From assembly GCF_024227435.1 (NCBI RefSeq), contig NZ_CP100446.1, forward strand, positions 186,001 to 250,000: a stretch of DNA of 64,000 nucleotides. Reading direction: 5' to 3'. The first letter of the stretch is position 1. Each line of letters begins with the position of its first letter. The DNA comes from Natrinema caseinilyticum (GTDB taxonomy: Archaea > Halobacteriota > Halobacteria > Halobacteriales > Natrialbaceae). A model generated the notes under the pieces. The model did no database searches and was not told the origin of the DNA. It worked only from the letters and a program-made list of their open reading frames with translations. Positions 35,558 to 43,735 of this stretch are shown here, piece by piece. A program made the translations under genes and the position numbers.

Positions 35558-36412
35558 GGAACCGGCCATTTCACCGGGGATGTCGACGTCGTCCATCAAC
35601 AAGACACGTCGTTCCGTGTACTCGAGGCCGTTCTTGCGCTGTGTCCGCTTTTTGACTGCTAGCCTGCTCTTCGAGAGATCGAGTAACGCATCGATCGTTC
35701 GGGAGACCAATTTCTTCGCGTAGTCGTCACTGATGCCCTTCTCCTGGCGTCGAATCCAGTGTTTCATATCGCCAGCGGTAACATACTCTCGAACGCTTGC
35801 ACTTCCCTTTCGCCAGGGGTTGTCTCCAACCGACGGATCGGTACGTGCCTTCCAGAGCTTTGCAGCAAGCCGTGACGGAAGCGCCGATGTCGTTGCCCGG
35901 AGCATATCTTCGTCCATCTTCGCGAGCTGCTGGAGTGGAAGCAGATCCCCATACGAGAGGGAGACATCGCCACCACGCTCGAGTGGGTCGTCACTCTCGG
36001 GCAATCGGAAATAGCTCTCACCATCGTCTTTGCGGATGCGCTCGAGGCGGCCATCCACAACGTCGATCTCCCCATTATCGATGTGTTCTTCTAGGAGGTG
36101 TGCGCCCTTCTCGAGTTCTCGTGCCTGGAGTTCACCGACGCGATCCTTGTTGGCGTTGAGTTTCTTCTCGTGGGCGTCTAGTCGTGCTTCGATGGGTGTC
36201 TGTGATACTTCCAAGTCCTCGAGGCGTGCTTCGAGATCCTTGTTTTCGCTGTGGGCTTCCTCGAGTTCGGCCTCAAGGTGACCTATGCGGTCGTCCTTCC
36301 GGGTGAGTTCGTCCTCGAGGGTTGTGACACGCTCGTGAAGGCGCTCGAGTTCGTCGACGAGTGTTTGGAGTGTCTGTGCGTCAGGTTCGGGACAGTCTGT
36401 GTTCGCGCTCAT
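35546..36412 (-). CDS. Coiled-coil plasmid protein
   Basis: This is a 288-residue protein. Residues about 12-105 form a heptad-rich coiled coil (LVDELERLHERVTTLEDELT and on). The rest is basic and globular, with ISDDYAKKLVSRTIDALLDLSKSRLAVKKRT, a helix pair that could contact DNA, and a C-terminal strand region. Proteins of this build are common on haloarchaeal plasmids but have no assigned role. The gene is 280 bp from its upstream neighbour and is followed by the 9-bp inverted repeat. The interval 36413-36693 upstream shows nothing I recognise. Confidence 0.7.
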   Translation of the reverse strand: MSANTDCPEPDAQTLQTLVDELERLHERVTTLEDELTRKDDRIGHLEAELEEAHSENKDLEARLEDLEVSQTPIEARLDAHEKKLNANKDRVGELQARELEKGAHLLEEHIDNGEIDVVDGRLERIRKDDGESYFRLPESDDPLERGGDVSLSYGDLLPLQQLAKMDEDMLRATTSALPSRLAAKLWKARTDPSVGDNPWRKGSASVREYVTAGDMKHWIRRQEKGISDDYAKKLVSRTIDALLDLSKSRLAVKKRTQRKNGLEYTERRVLLMDDVDIPGEMAGSGDT

Positions 36413-36693
36413 TTGGTTCTGGATTCTGGGTTCGATGGCATTGTCGGGCGATTCGACTCGCGCTGCTGGTCGATGTCGGGAACGCTGATGGAGCAGTAGA
36501 CGACTGACTCGAGAGCCGTCTCGAGGAATCGAAGTGGCCGTCTCCCCGAAAGACGTCTTCGTATTCGAAAGTCCGGTGTCGGTCTACCGGGGGTTGGTGG
36601 CTCCGTCTCGAGTGGCGAAGTGTGGTGGTCTACTGCGCTGGATAAGTCAAGCGATCCCGAGGAAGTGTGCTAGATCAGCTAGCTACCCTCGGG

Positions 36694-37311
36694 TTAGAGT
36701 CGACAGTCATGGCTTGCCAGCGTGGTAAGCGAGTCGAACGGACACTCGCAGATATCGCAGTAGTGTCTCTGTTCCGTGAGAAACGTCTCATGGTTCGTGT
36801 GGCCGCCATCGGGAACGGCAGACTGTCTTTGTTGATTGGGTCCACTAGAATCGTGCTCGCTGGGCCGTCCCTGTACGTGAAGATCGACTTCGGTAATCGG
36901 TTCACGACCAGTTTCTCTCCAATCGCTGTTGCGGCGTTCGTGTTCGATCCGCCAGGCTTCGCCACCGGTATCGGGGACAATCATCACCCGGCGGCGACGG
37001 CCGCTGATCGACGTGTACTCAAACACGAATTCGACGGTTGGTTCGGTGGGCTGGTCGCAACCGCCGTCGGTTGCAAGACGTGGGTCGTCATCAGCATCGA
37101 CGAGCAGAGTTCCGTCCTCGGTCTCGAGAGTGTGGGATCGGATATCGTCGTCGGCGATAATGATCTCCGAGCCGTCGGTCGCTTCGATGTCGCCCGGTTC
37201 GTAGCCGGCGACGGCGCGGGCCTCCGCTCGAAGGCGCATCTCGCGAGCGCCTTCGCGCTCGAGTTGTTCGGCACGCTCTGCGACAGCTTCGTGATCGTTG
37301 ACGAACGTCAT
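36694..37311 (-). CDS. Hypothetical protein with C-terminal zinc-finger motif
   Basis: This is a 205-residue acidic protein. The last 25 residues read HYCDICECPFDSLTTLASHD then C, a C2H2/C2HC finger (C-x2-C-x12-H-x1-C). The N-terminal part starts with a helical region, and the middle has YTSISGRRRRVMIVPDTGGE. It overlaps the upstream small gene by 4 bp (ATGA), so the pair is one operon transcribed through the folded leader at 37614-37690. Confidence 0.65.
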   Translation of the reverse strand: MTFVNDHEAVAERAEQLEREGAREMRLRAEARAVAGYEPGDIEATDGSEIIIADDDIRSHTLETEDGTLLVDADDDPRLATDGGCDQPTEPTVEFVFEYTSISGRRRRVMIVPDTGGEAWRIEHERRNSDWRETGREPITEVDLHVQGRPSEHDSSGPNQQRQSAVPDGGHTNHETFLTEQRHYCDICECPFDSLTTLASHDCRL

Positions 37312-37613
37312 TGGTCGCCCACCTCGACAGCGCCGACGATCGCGTCAGCCATCGTCTTGAACAGGTACTGCACTTCGAAGCCGCCGCGACGGTCGGCGAT
37401 GTAATCAATCCAGTCGTCGATCGTCTTCTCGACGTCCACGAGGTCGTAGCGGACGGTGCGCTCGCCGTTCTCGATAACGTGAACGGACTCGTCGGTCGTC
37501 CGATAGACGTGGTGTGCGCCCTCGTTGTCGATGCCGACAGAGATGTAGTCAGCGCGTGGGTCAGTAGTCTGTGCTTCCGAAACCGTTTCGTGGGTTCGCG
37601 GTTGAACACTCAT
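37308..37613 (-). CDS. Small conserved-looking plasmid protein
   Basis: This is a 101-residue protein from ATG 37613 (MSVQPRTHETVS). It has a strand region (ADYISVGIDNEGAHHVYRT, VHVIENGERTVRYDLVDVEK) and a C-terminal helix (FEVQYLFKTMADAIVGAVE). It looks like one globular domain of unknown fold. The start codon directly abuts a 7-bp hairpin, and a three-way-junction fold lies before that, so its translation is probably regulated. It overlaps the next gene by 4 bp. Confidence 0.65.
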   Translation of the reverse strand: MSVQPRTHETVSEAQTTDPRADYISVGIDNEGAHHVYRTTDESVHVIENGERTVRYDLVDVEKTIDDWIDYIADRRGGFEVQYLFKTMADAIVGAVEVGDQ

Positions 37614-37690
37614 TGCTTCTGTAGCTCCAGAAGCGCAGGTCGGCTGCTCCAACAGCCGGCCGAGAATCGGTTTTCCCGGCCACCCTGCGC
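37614..37690 (-). promoter_or_regulatory. Folded 5' leader: three-way junction plus start-abutting hairpin
   Basis: Stems, in + strand coordinates: P1 pairs 35-39 of the 376xx block with 84-88 (GCAGG/CCTGC, 37635-37639 with 37684-37688, extendable by two pairs). P2 pairs 37658-37662 with 37677-37681 (GGCCG/CGGCC). P3 pairs 37641-37646 with 37653-37658 (CGGCTG/CAGCCG). P4 pairs 37615-37621 with 37628-37634 (GCTTCTG/CAGAAGC) and ends one base before the ATG at 37613. P1 encloses P2 and P3, and P4 stacks next to P1. The promoter likely lies near 37719-37726, so the whole fold would be transcribed as a leader. Confidence 0.6.
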
Positions 37691-37723
37691 CTCATAGTTG
37701 CTACTCTATCAGCCAATCTATTA

Positions 37724-37756
37724 AACCTATTGGTTGTAGGTTATCACCAGTAGGTT
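37724..37756. promoter_or_regulatory. Operator-like repeats between divergent genes
   Basis: Three half-sites: AACCTA (37724-37729), then inverted TAGGTT (37737-37742) and TAGGTT again (37751-37756). They overlap AT-rich boxes that could serve both the minus-strand leader gene and the + strand winged-helix gene at 37789. Autoregulation by the winged-helix protein is the simplest reading. Confidence 0.5.
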
Positions 37757-37788
37757 TTTGGCCATTGCCATCAACTTATCATACACCG

Positions 37789-38031
37789 ATGAGTATAGCA
37801 ACCAAATCTATGGACGCAGACGATATGCGCGACGCTGATTGGGCAATCCTCGACGTGCTTCGCGAAGGGCGTGCAAATGCACCGCTTATCGCCGAAGAAG
37901 CGGGCTACTCTTCGCAGTACGTCCGAGAGCGACTTGGGCGTCTGAAACAGGACGATATCGTCAAGCCACTGGGGCATGGTATCTATGAAATCAATGAAGA
38001 CGAAGTTCCGGAGCATGATCACAATGAGTAA
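37789..38031 (+). CDS. Winged-helix regulator, phiH1-repressor-like
   Basis: This is an 80-residue protein from ATG 37789 (MSIATKSMDADDMRD). DADWAILDVLREGRANAPLI, then AEEAGYSSQYVRERLGRLKQ, then DDIVKPLGHGIYEI form a winged helix like small haloarchaeal phage phiH1 repressor-type proteins. The divergent promoter region carries a repeated AACCTA/TAGGTT half-site. The next gene starts inside its stop (ATGAGTAA) but is broken by an amber codon. Confidence 0.8.
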   Translation: MSIATKSMDADDMRDADWAILDVLREGRANAPLIAEEAGYSSQYVRERLGRLKQDDIVKPLGHGIYEINEDEVPEHDHNE

Positions 38032-38281
38032 CCAGCAGCCGCTGTCAGATCTCAAGGTTCACGAACGGTCGCTCGTCTAGGTCCGCAACGCACTTGCCGC
38101 ACTCCAGCAGGTGCCGGCTGTTGGGCTCGACGAAGCGAAACCGATCATTGAGAAGGGTCTTCCAGAGTCCCAATCCAGAATATATGATGCTCTTTACAGA
38201 TTATATCAAAACCGGACAATTACTCATCTTGATGGAGATAAATTAGTAGAAAATAACGTAAATAACCCACTTGACCTATGA
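38024..38281 (+). pseudogene. Downstream partner gene interrupted by an in-frame TAG
   Basis: From ATG 38024, overlapping the upstream stop by 8 bp, the frame reads MSNQQPLSDLKVHERSLV, TAG (38078-38080), then VRNALAALQQVPAVGLDEAK and PESQSRIYDALYRLYQNRTI to a natural stop at 38279-38281. Without the TAG it would be an 85-residue protein, probably helical and DNA-associated. One nonsense change makes it a young pseudogene, unless read through. Confidence 0.65.
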
Positions 38282-38290
38282 AGATTCTTA

Positions 38291-38551
38291 TTAACTCTCT
38301 TCGGTAAATCGGCTTTCTGCTTCTTCAAGCACCTCCTCTTCGTCAAGTTTCCAGACTTCTTCTCTGATGAAATAGCCACCATGATCATCGGGCCCTGGAC
38401 CTTCCTCTATTTCAAACTCACTACCAGTTACGACACCTTGATTTTCGTGATGGGAGATCCATACTGACTCAGCAGGCCCGCCATATGGGAGAAATTCAAT
38501 AGTATATTGGGCTAACCTCAGTTCCTCATCGGTAAGCTCTGACGGATCCAT
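38291..38551 (-). CDS. Small acidic hypothetical protein
   Basis: This is an 86-residue protein, very rich in E and D (pI clearly acidic), starting MDPSELTDEELRLAQYTIEF and ending in an E-rich helix (KLDEEEVLEEAESRF). One small alpha/beta domain is likely. Lower GC than its surroundings. No family was recognised; it is convergent with the interrupted gene. Confidence 0.55.
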   Translation of the reverse strand: MDPSELTDEELRLAQYTIEFLPYGGPAESVWISHHENQGVVTGSEFEIEEGPGPDDHGGYFIREEVWKLDEEEVLEEAESRFTEES

Positions 38552-39011
38552 ACAACTACAAATTTGGCCTTTCGTAATAAAATTCCCACACTTGTTCAGT
38601 CACATACGATAGTATAGATTCTCTTGAATACCGTTCTCGACCCCCATTTCGAGTGCTTCAACTGGAGTTCTGCGTGCAGAGATGAAGAGGGGGCACTGTA
38701 ATTTTTTGCGCTGTCGCCTTGGCGACACCCGCTAAGGGGACTTTTGGACAAAGTGCGAAACAACCACGCAAGGGCCGCGGTGCCAACCTTACACTCGAGT
38801 CGCACAAGAGTACCGACAGCGGGGGAGAGTCTAATTGGTACCCCAGATAGAGACCACCCACCAGTGGGGCTAACGGTCCTTCGTCACTACGGTCATCCCG
38901 ACGTGATGTCAGTAACCATGTTGCCTTCCGACCGTGGACCCATTCGTTTGACTGATACACCATGGGTGAACTCCAACGCCGGCTACCGAGCGAACACAAA
39001 CCTCACCGGGG
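38552..39011. other. Non-coding region with a perfect 7-bp hairpin
   Basis: This is 460 bp without a convincing gene. TGTCGCC-TT-GGCGACA (38712-38727) is a perfect hairpin next to a T-run (ATTTTTT, 38701-38707). Nearby AAGGGGACTT resembles the left-end sequence of the IS1341-type element at 51.2 kb, so part of it may be an old IS end. Nothing more can be supported. Confidence 0.4.
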
Positions 39012-40208
39012 TCACCGACAATTCTGACAGCCAAGCACTCCCGCAACCATGCTGATTGGATTCTCCTCTGAGAGTTGCGTGTTACAGTTATCACAATGAA
39101 CTTCGTCGGTTACGCCAGCACCGATCGCGTACGGTGCACGGACAGTGTCGGTCTGATCGCCGTCCCCCACAGTGAATTCGATTTCTCCGCGCTCGTACGT
39201 CACGAGCGTGAACGCAATGGGTTTGGTACTCACCTCTATCGCGTGTCGGCGATAGATTTCCTGCTGTTTCTGAGCGTACCCTTGTTCCTTCTCTCGTAGG
39301 AGTTGCTCCAGTTTAACTTCGAAATCTTCTTTCTCGGCTTTGAGTTCCTGCCGCTTCTCAAGTGCCTCCACACGTTGTTGCTGAGATTCTGCGCCGTCGA
39401 CGTCCCTAGCTACGTTCTGGAGACGGTTCGAAAGCGAATTTATCTCATTGCGATGATCGTTAATTCGCTGTTCCTGAAGCTGCCGGTATTCTTCAAACTC
39501 AGAATCAGCAGCACGAGATGCCGACTGACGAATTTCGGCGATCTCCTCCTGAAATCCTTCTACAGCAGTTTTCTGTCCGGCAGCGATTGCGTCTGTCAGC
39601 TTATCGGGAGCAATCGTCAGGTCGCTCTGATCATTCCCTACAGTTACGTCGTCAGGCCAGCCCGATTTTGGGCCGAAAAACTCGTCGACAAGTATCTCTG
39701 TAACACCAGGGAGCTTATCCTTTGACTCAATGTCGATCGTCACAGCTTCCAAGAATTGGGTCTGATACTCGCTGACCGTCTCGACGTCAATGCGTACGAA
39801 CACACAGATAGCTGTCCGGTCATAGTACGGACTGAACGCCGCGTCTACAACTTCTACATCACTCTCTACAATCCACAGAGGATACCGATAGTCGCCATCA
39901 ATCATCGAGTCCGTCAGGGCGAGTTGTCCGACGGTGGCCATCGATGCCGCTTCATCGAGCAGCTGTTGTGCAAATTCGCTCTCCGGCGTGAGTACGCAAA
40001 TAGAATCCTCTTCCTCGTCTCGTTTTTCACTATCCAGGGCAATTTCGAACTCGCGGCGATCGCTAAAGTCGACGTCTACGTGGGTGGGTAATCGCACCTG
40101 CCATCGGTTTCCGTTTTCACGGATGGCCGCACCGAGGTCGTTCAAATACTCCCGAGTGAACGCTTCCAACGCAGATTGCGTCACTGCATGAGTCACGTCA
40201 GTCATCAT
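39012..40208 (-). CDS. Coiled-coil protein with C-terminal zinc ribbon, SNF2 helicase partner
   Basis: This is a 398-residue protein from ATG 40208 (MMTDVTHAVTQS), overlapping the SNF2 stop. The N-terminal 170 residues are alpha/beta (ICVLTPESEFAQQLLDEAAS, YRYPLWIVESDVEVVDAAFS). A coiled coil follows (about 230-320, QRINDHRNEINSLSNRLQNV and on). The last 30 residues carry CDNCNTQ ... CQNC, a four-cysteine zinc ribbon. Its overlap with the helicase gene suggests a complex. A 5' truncated helicase upstream may mean the pair is no longer expressed normally. Confidence 0.65.
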   Translation of the reverse strand: MMTDVTHAVTQSALEAFTREYLNDLGAAIRENGNRWQVRLPTHVDVDFSDRREFEIALDSEKRDEEEDSICVLTPESEFAQQLLDEAASMATVGQLALTDSMIDGDYRYPLWIVESDVEVVDAAFSPYYDRTAICVFVRIDVETVSEYQTQFLEAVTIDIESKDKLPGVTEILVDEFFGPKSGWPDDVTVGNDQSDLTIAPDKLTDAIAAGQKTAVEGFQEEIAEIRQSASRAADSEFEEYRQLQEQRINDHRNEINSLSNRLQNVARDVDGAESQQQRVEALEKRQELKAEKEDFEVKLEQLLREKEQGYAQKQQEIYRRHAIEVSTKPIAFTLVTYERGEIEFTVGDGDQTDTVRAPYAIGAGVTDEVHCDNCNTQLSEENPISMVAGVLGCQNCR

Positions 40209-41856
40209 CTGCCCCCAGATCGAAGCTTTCGAAGACACCGCTGTTGAACTGTTCGACCTTCTGTGAGAGATCCTGTTGCTCTTCGAGGTTAATCGCCATC
40301 GCGTCGAAGTCGTTCTCGAGTTCAACCTCGGAATCGGCGTCAACTAACCGTTCGAAGATTTCGTCTTCAAAGTTCGTACCCGTCTCTTCGAGGCGAGTCA
40401 GGATGGTGCTCAGTTCGCCGACGGTCTGTTGGAAGAGATCGATCTTGTGGTACAATTTATCTAGTACGTACTCTTCGATGGTGTCGTTGAGAGCCATATT
40501 GAAAATATAGACCTCTCGTTTCTGGCCGATACGATGAATGCGACCGATCCGCTGTTCGACTTTCATCGGATTCCACGGAAGATCGTAGTTCACCATGATA
40601 TTACAGAATTGTAGATTCCGTCCCTCGTTCATCGCATCCGTAGAGACGAGGACGCCGCCGTTCTCCTGGAAATCCTCTACGATTTCTTCTTTTTCTTGAC
40701 TTGAGTGGCCGCCATGGAACGCATGTGTCGTGTAACCCTCTTCTTGTAGCCCTTCGAGAACCTGCCGCTGTGTCGCACGGAACTGCGTGAACACGATCAC
40801 TCGGCCCATTTCGACGTGCTCGCGGGCCTCTTCGACGATGTCGAACAATCGTTCCTGTTTCGTGACAGTCTCGATGGAATCAATTTTGTCTTGGATCGTC
40901 TCCAGTTCCTCTCTGTGGGTCAGTTCATTTTGCTCATGTAATTGCTTCTGGATCGTCCCCTCGAGTGCGGCGGGGCTACTGACGACTTCCTTCTGGAGTA
41001 ACATCAGGACCAGCTTCTGACCTTGATCCTGGCTGTACGCGCCACGGACGTAGTCGGTGACCTCGTTGTAGAGTTCTTTCTCATCCTCGCTCGGCTCAAA
41101 TGTTCGAGTATCGATGATGCGGTCGGTAAAGTCGATGTTCGTCTCCTCACGACGGTTTCTGATCATCACTTGTCCCAACCGACGTTGAAGTTCGTCGCGG
41201 TTTACCAGCGTCTCCTGATTGCTGTTTATGAAATACTGATGGAACGTGTCGCGGCTGCCGAACAGACCCGGACGAAGTAGAGAAACAATATTGTAGAGAT
41301 CGGTGAGTTGATTCTGGATCGGGGTTGCCGTGAGAAAGAACGCGTAGTCGTAGGTGAGCTCATCGATGAGGTCGTAGCGATCGGTCTCCTCGTTTTTCAC
41401 GTAGTGGGCTTCGTCCATGACGAGAACGTCCCAGTCTCGAGCGAGGACCGTGGTCCGGTGTCGGTCGCTCTTCGCGGTGTCGATACTGGCAATGATGCGA
41501 TTATGTGCGTCGAATCCCTGGAACTCGTCGTCGTAGTTGCAGACGAACTCGAGCCCGAACTTCTCGAGGAGTTCTCCTTGCCACTGTTTGGCCAGCTGGG
41601 CCGGGGTGAGGATCAGCACCGAATCGTCGGTCTCGCGGTAGTGCATCTCCTTCAGAATCATGCCCACCTCGATCGTCTTTCCGAGGCCGACTTCGTCCGC
41701 GAGGAGCCGTCGGACGGTCTTCTCGAGCGACTGTTGCTCGAAACCGACATGCAGACGGATATCAGCATCCACCTCGATCCGTTCGACAGCCAGTCGGCAC
41801 AAGATATGATGGCGGACTGGATCTCGGATCTGAAAATCAATCAGCACGACTCGCAC
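40198..41856 (-). CDS. SNF2-family helicase, N-terminally truncated
   Basis: The recognisable helicase starts at LLADEVGLGKTIEVGMIL (Walker A) and runs through VMDEAHYVKN (DEAH-type Walker B), LTATPIQN, VIVFTQFRATQRQ and QRIGRIHRIGQ (motif VI). It resembles HepA/DrmD-like SNF2 proteins, which usually have several hundred residues before Walker A and total 900 or more; this frame has 552. Codons before about 41740 are antisense to the VirB4-like gene, so the first 40 or so residues of this frame are not native. It is a truncated gene made by the head-to-head junction. Confidence 0.75.
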   Translation of the reverse strand: MRVVLIDFQIRDPVRHHILCRLAVERIEVDADIRLHVGFEQQSLEKTVRRLLADEVGLGKTIEVGMILKEMHYRETDDSVLILTPAQLAKQWQGELLEKFGLEFVCNYDDEFQGFDAHNRIIASIDTAKSDRHRTTVLARDWDVLVMDEAHYVKNEETDRYDLIDELTYDYAFFLTATPIQNQLTDLYNIVSLLRPGLFGSRDTFHQYFINSNQETLVNRDELQRRLGQVMIRNRREETNIDFTDRIIDTRTFEPSEDEKELYNEVTDYVRGAYSQDQGQKLVLMLLQKEVVSSPAALEGTIQKQLHEQNELTHREELETIQDKIDSIETVTKQERLFDIVEEAREHVEMGRVIVFTQFRATQRQVLEGLQEEGYTTHAFHGGHSSQEKEEIVEDFQENGGVLVSTDAMNEGRNLQFCNIMVNYDLPWNPMKVEQRIGRIHRIGQKREVYIFNMALNDTIEEYVLDKLYHKIDLFQQTVGELSTILTRLEETGTNFEDEIFERLVDADSEVELENDFDAMAINLEEQQDLSQKVEQFNSGVFESFDLGADDD

Positions 41857-43731
41857 AGCCTCAAAGCCGAGGATCTCCAGGAAGACATCGATCAGGCGAA
41901 GTACATGCGATCACTCGTCCGAGCGAACAAAGCCTCGTTCTACCGCGGTGGCGTGTTCATCCGACTGGCGGCCGACAGTGAACACGCCCTCAACAATAAG
42001 ACGACTCGTTTGCGGTCGATCATCAAGGACGCGCCGGCGAATTGTACGCTCAAGGTCGCGAGTCGGTGGCAGGAACGTGGTCTTGCAACGGTCTCACCAC
42101 TCGGAGCGAACGAACTCGGTCGCGACCGGATGTCGACACTGACGAATCAGGCGATCGGCGCGATGTTCCCATTCTCGTCGAACTACCTGATGATGGACGA
42201 GGGTATCGAATACGGCTATCACGGACATAACGGGTCACCGATTCGGATTGATCCGTGGGACCTCGAGACCGGCCACAGCGAACTCGTCGTCGGCATGCCC
42301 GGAGCAGGGAAGACGTTCGGCGGAATCATGCGCCATCTTCGGATGATGAAACGCCGCAACGATACCATGCTCGTCCTCGTCGATCCCGTCGGTGGCTTCC
42401 GTGGCATCGCAGACGCCCTGAACGCGAAAACGATCACCGTCGGCGGCGAGACGAAGTTGAATCCACTCGAGATCAGAGAGACGCCACAACACGTACTCGA
42501 ATCAACTGATGGGGTCTCACCACTGTCAGCGAAGAAAGACGAGGTTGCCGCTGTGCTCGAGAACTTTCTCGACGCTCGTGATATCGATCTCGGAGCCGAA
42601 ACGGGCGTTCTTTCGTACGTGATCGATGAGGTTTATCGCCAGGCAGGGATCGTTGAGGACGACGTCTCGACGCATACGTCGGCGAACTCACCGACGATGC
42701 AAGACGTCCACCGAATCCTCTGTGGTATCGCGGAGAACCCCGACGAACACAATATCGCAGACTCCGCCTCGGCTCGCGAACGTGCTGCTCGGTACGCAGA
42801 TGAACTTGCAATCGCGTTCCAGCCGTTCCGGGAAGGCGGTGCCTACGAAAACCTCTCACATCGCTCCGAGATCGACATCCTCGAGGGCGATAACAAAGTC
42901 GTCTATATCGATCTCGGCCAGATCGAGGGAAGCGCATCGGGGATCGACCGCCAGACGTTCCTGATGCAGTTGCTGCTGTCGACGATCTACCAGCAGGCGA
43001 AAAACACTGATCGGAACGTCGAACTGGCGATCGACGAAGCACATTATCTCTTCGAGGATCAGGCGAATCTCGATTTCCTTGAGACGGCGTTCCGTCACCA
43101 GCGCCACGCGGGCCTTCGAATGGTGTTACTCTCCCAGACAGCCCAAGAGTTCTACGAAACCGACCAGGCGGAGAAAATCATCGGCATGTGTCCGATTAAG
43201 GTCTTTCACAAGCTCCCCGATCTGGACGATGGGACAGCTGACAAAATCGGCTTGACGGAAGAACAACGCCGGTACGTCAGAAGTGCCGATGCTGGGAAAG
43301 AGGATCTCGGCTACAGCCAGTCGCTCGTCCGCGTCGAAGAACATGGAACGTATCCGCTGCACGTCATCGCCGACGAGTTCGAGACACGTGTTATCGAATA
43401 CGGACCCGCCGATCGCACGTTCATCGAGCAAGCGATTAGCGACGAACCGGCGGACCTACTCGCTTTCGAAGAGTTCGTCGAGAGGGAAGCCCAGCAAAAC
43501 GCGCTCGCGACACGGTTCGACCTCACTACAGCCGAGGCACAGGATGTTCTCGAGGGAGAGTTCTCCGAAGAGGAGATCCTCGAAGCGGTCGTGGATCAGG
43601 CGCTCGAGGACGCCTTGGATGAGACAGATTCTGATGGAACCGACGCTGACGAAGCGCGTGTCCAGGCAGATGGTGGCGAGTCACCATCATCGACCGAGCG
43701 GAAGATCGCCGAAACGGAGGGTGACGACTAA
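41749..43731 (+). CDS. VirB4-like conjugation ATPase, N-terminally truncated
   Basis: This is 660 residues from ATG 41749. It opens in the middle of the family (MQTDISIHLDPFDSQSAQDM), continues with Walker A GMPGAGKTFG (about 181-190) and Walker B NVELAIDEAHYLFED (about 424-438), and ends in an acidic tail. VirB4 ATPases power type IV secretion and conjugation. Full haloarchaeal relatives have a longer N-terminal region; upstream codons here are antisense to the SNF2 helicase. A frame open from 41308 is therefore chimeric. The next gene follows 4 bp later in the same operon. Confidence 0.8.
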   Translation: MQTDISIHLDPFDSQSAQDMMADWISDLKINQHDSHSLKAEDLQEDIDQAKYMRSLVRANKASFYRGGVFIRLAADSEHALNNKTTRLRSIIKDAPANCTLKVASRWQERGLATVSPLGANELGRDRMSTLTNQAIGAMFPFSSNYLMMDEGIEYGYHGHNGSPIRIDPWDLETGHSELVVGMPGAGKTFGGIMRHLRMMKRRNDTMLVLVDPVGGFRGIADALNAKTITVGGETKLNPLEIRETPQHVLESTDGVSPLSAKKDEVAAVLENFLDARDIDLGAETGVLSYVIDEVYRQAGIVEDDVSTHTSANSPTMQDVHRILCGIAENPDEHNIADSASARERAARYADELAIAFQPFREGGAYENLSHRSEIDILEGDNKVVYIDLGQIEGSASGIDRQTFLMQLLLSTIYQQAKNTDRNVELAIDEAHYLFEDQANLDFLETAFRHQRHAGLRMVLLSQTAQEFYETDQAEKIIGMCPIKVFHKLPDLDDGTADKIGLTEEQRRYVRSADAGKEDLGYSQSLVRVEEHGTYPLHVIADEFETRVIEYGPADRTFIEQAISDEPADLLAFEEFVEREAQQNALATRFDLTTAEAQDVLEGEFSEEEILEAVVDQALEDALDETDSDGTDADEARVQADGGESPSSTERKIAETEGDD

Positions 43732-43735
43732 CGCT

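Noticed and set aside
38658-38999. A 113-codon minus-strand frame in the 38.6-39.0 kb gap
   Set aside because: Composition is not haloarchaeal-protein-like (few D/E, many C, R and L), it crosses the hairpin, and it has no known motif.
41308-41748. A 147-codon N-terminal extension of the VirB4-like frame
   Set aside because: These codons are antisense to the SNF2 helicase (DEAH and Walker A region) and have no VirB4 resemblance.
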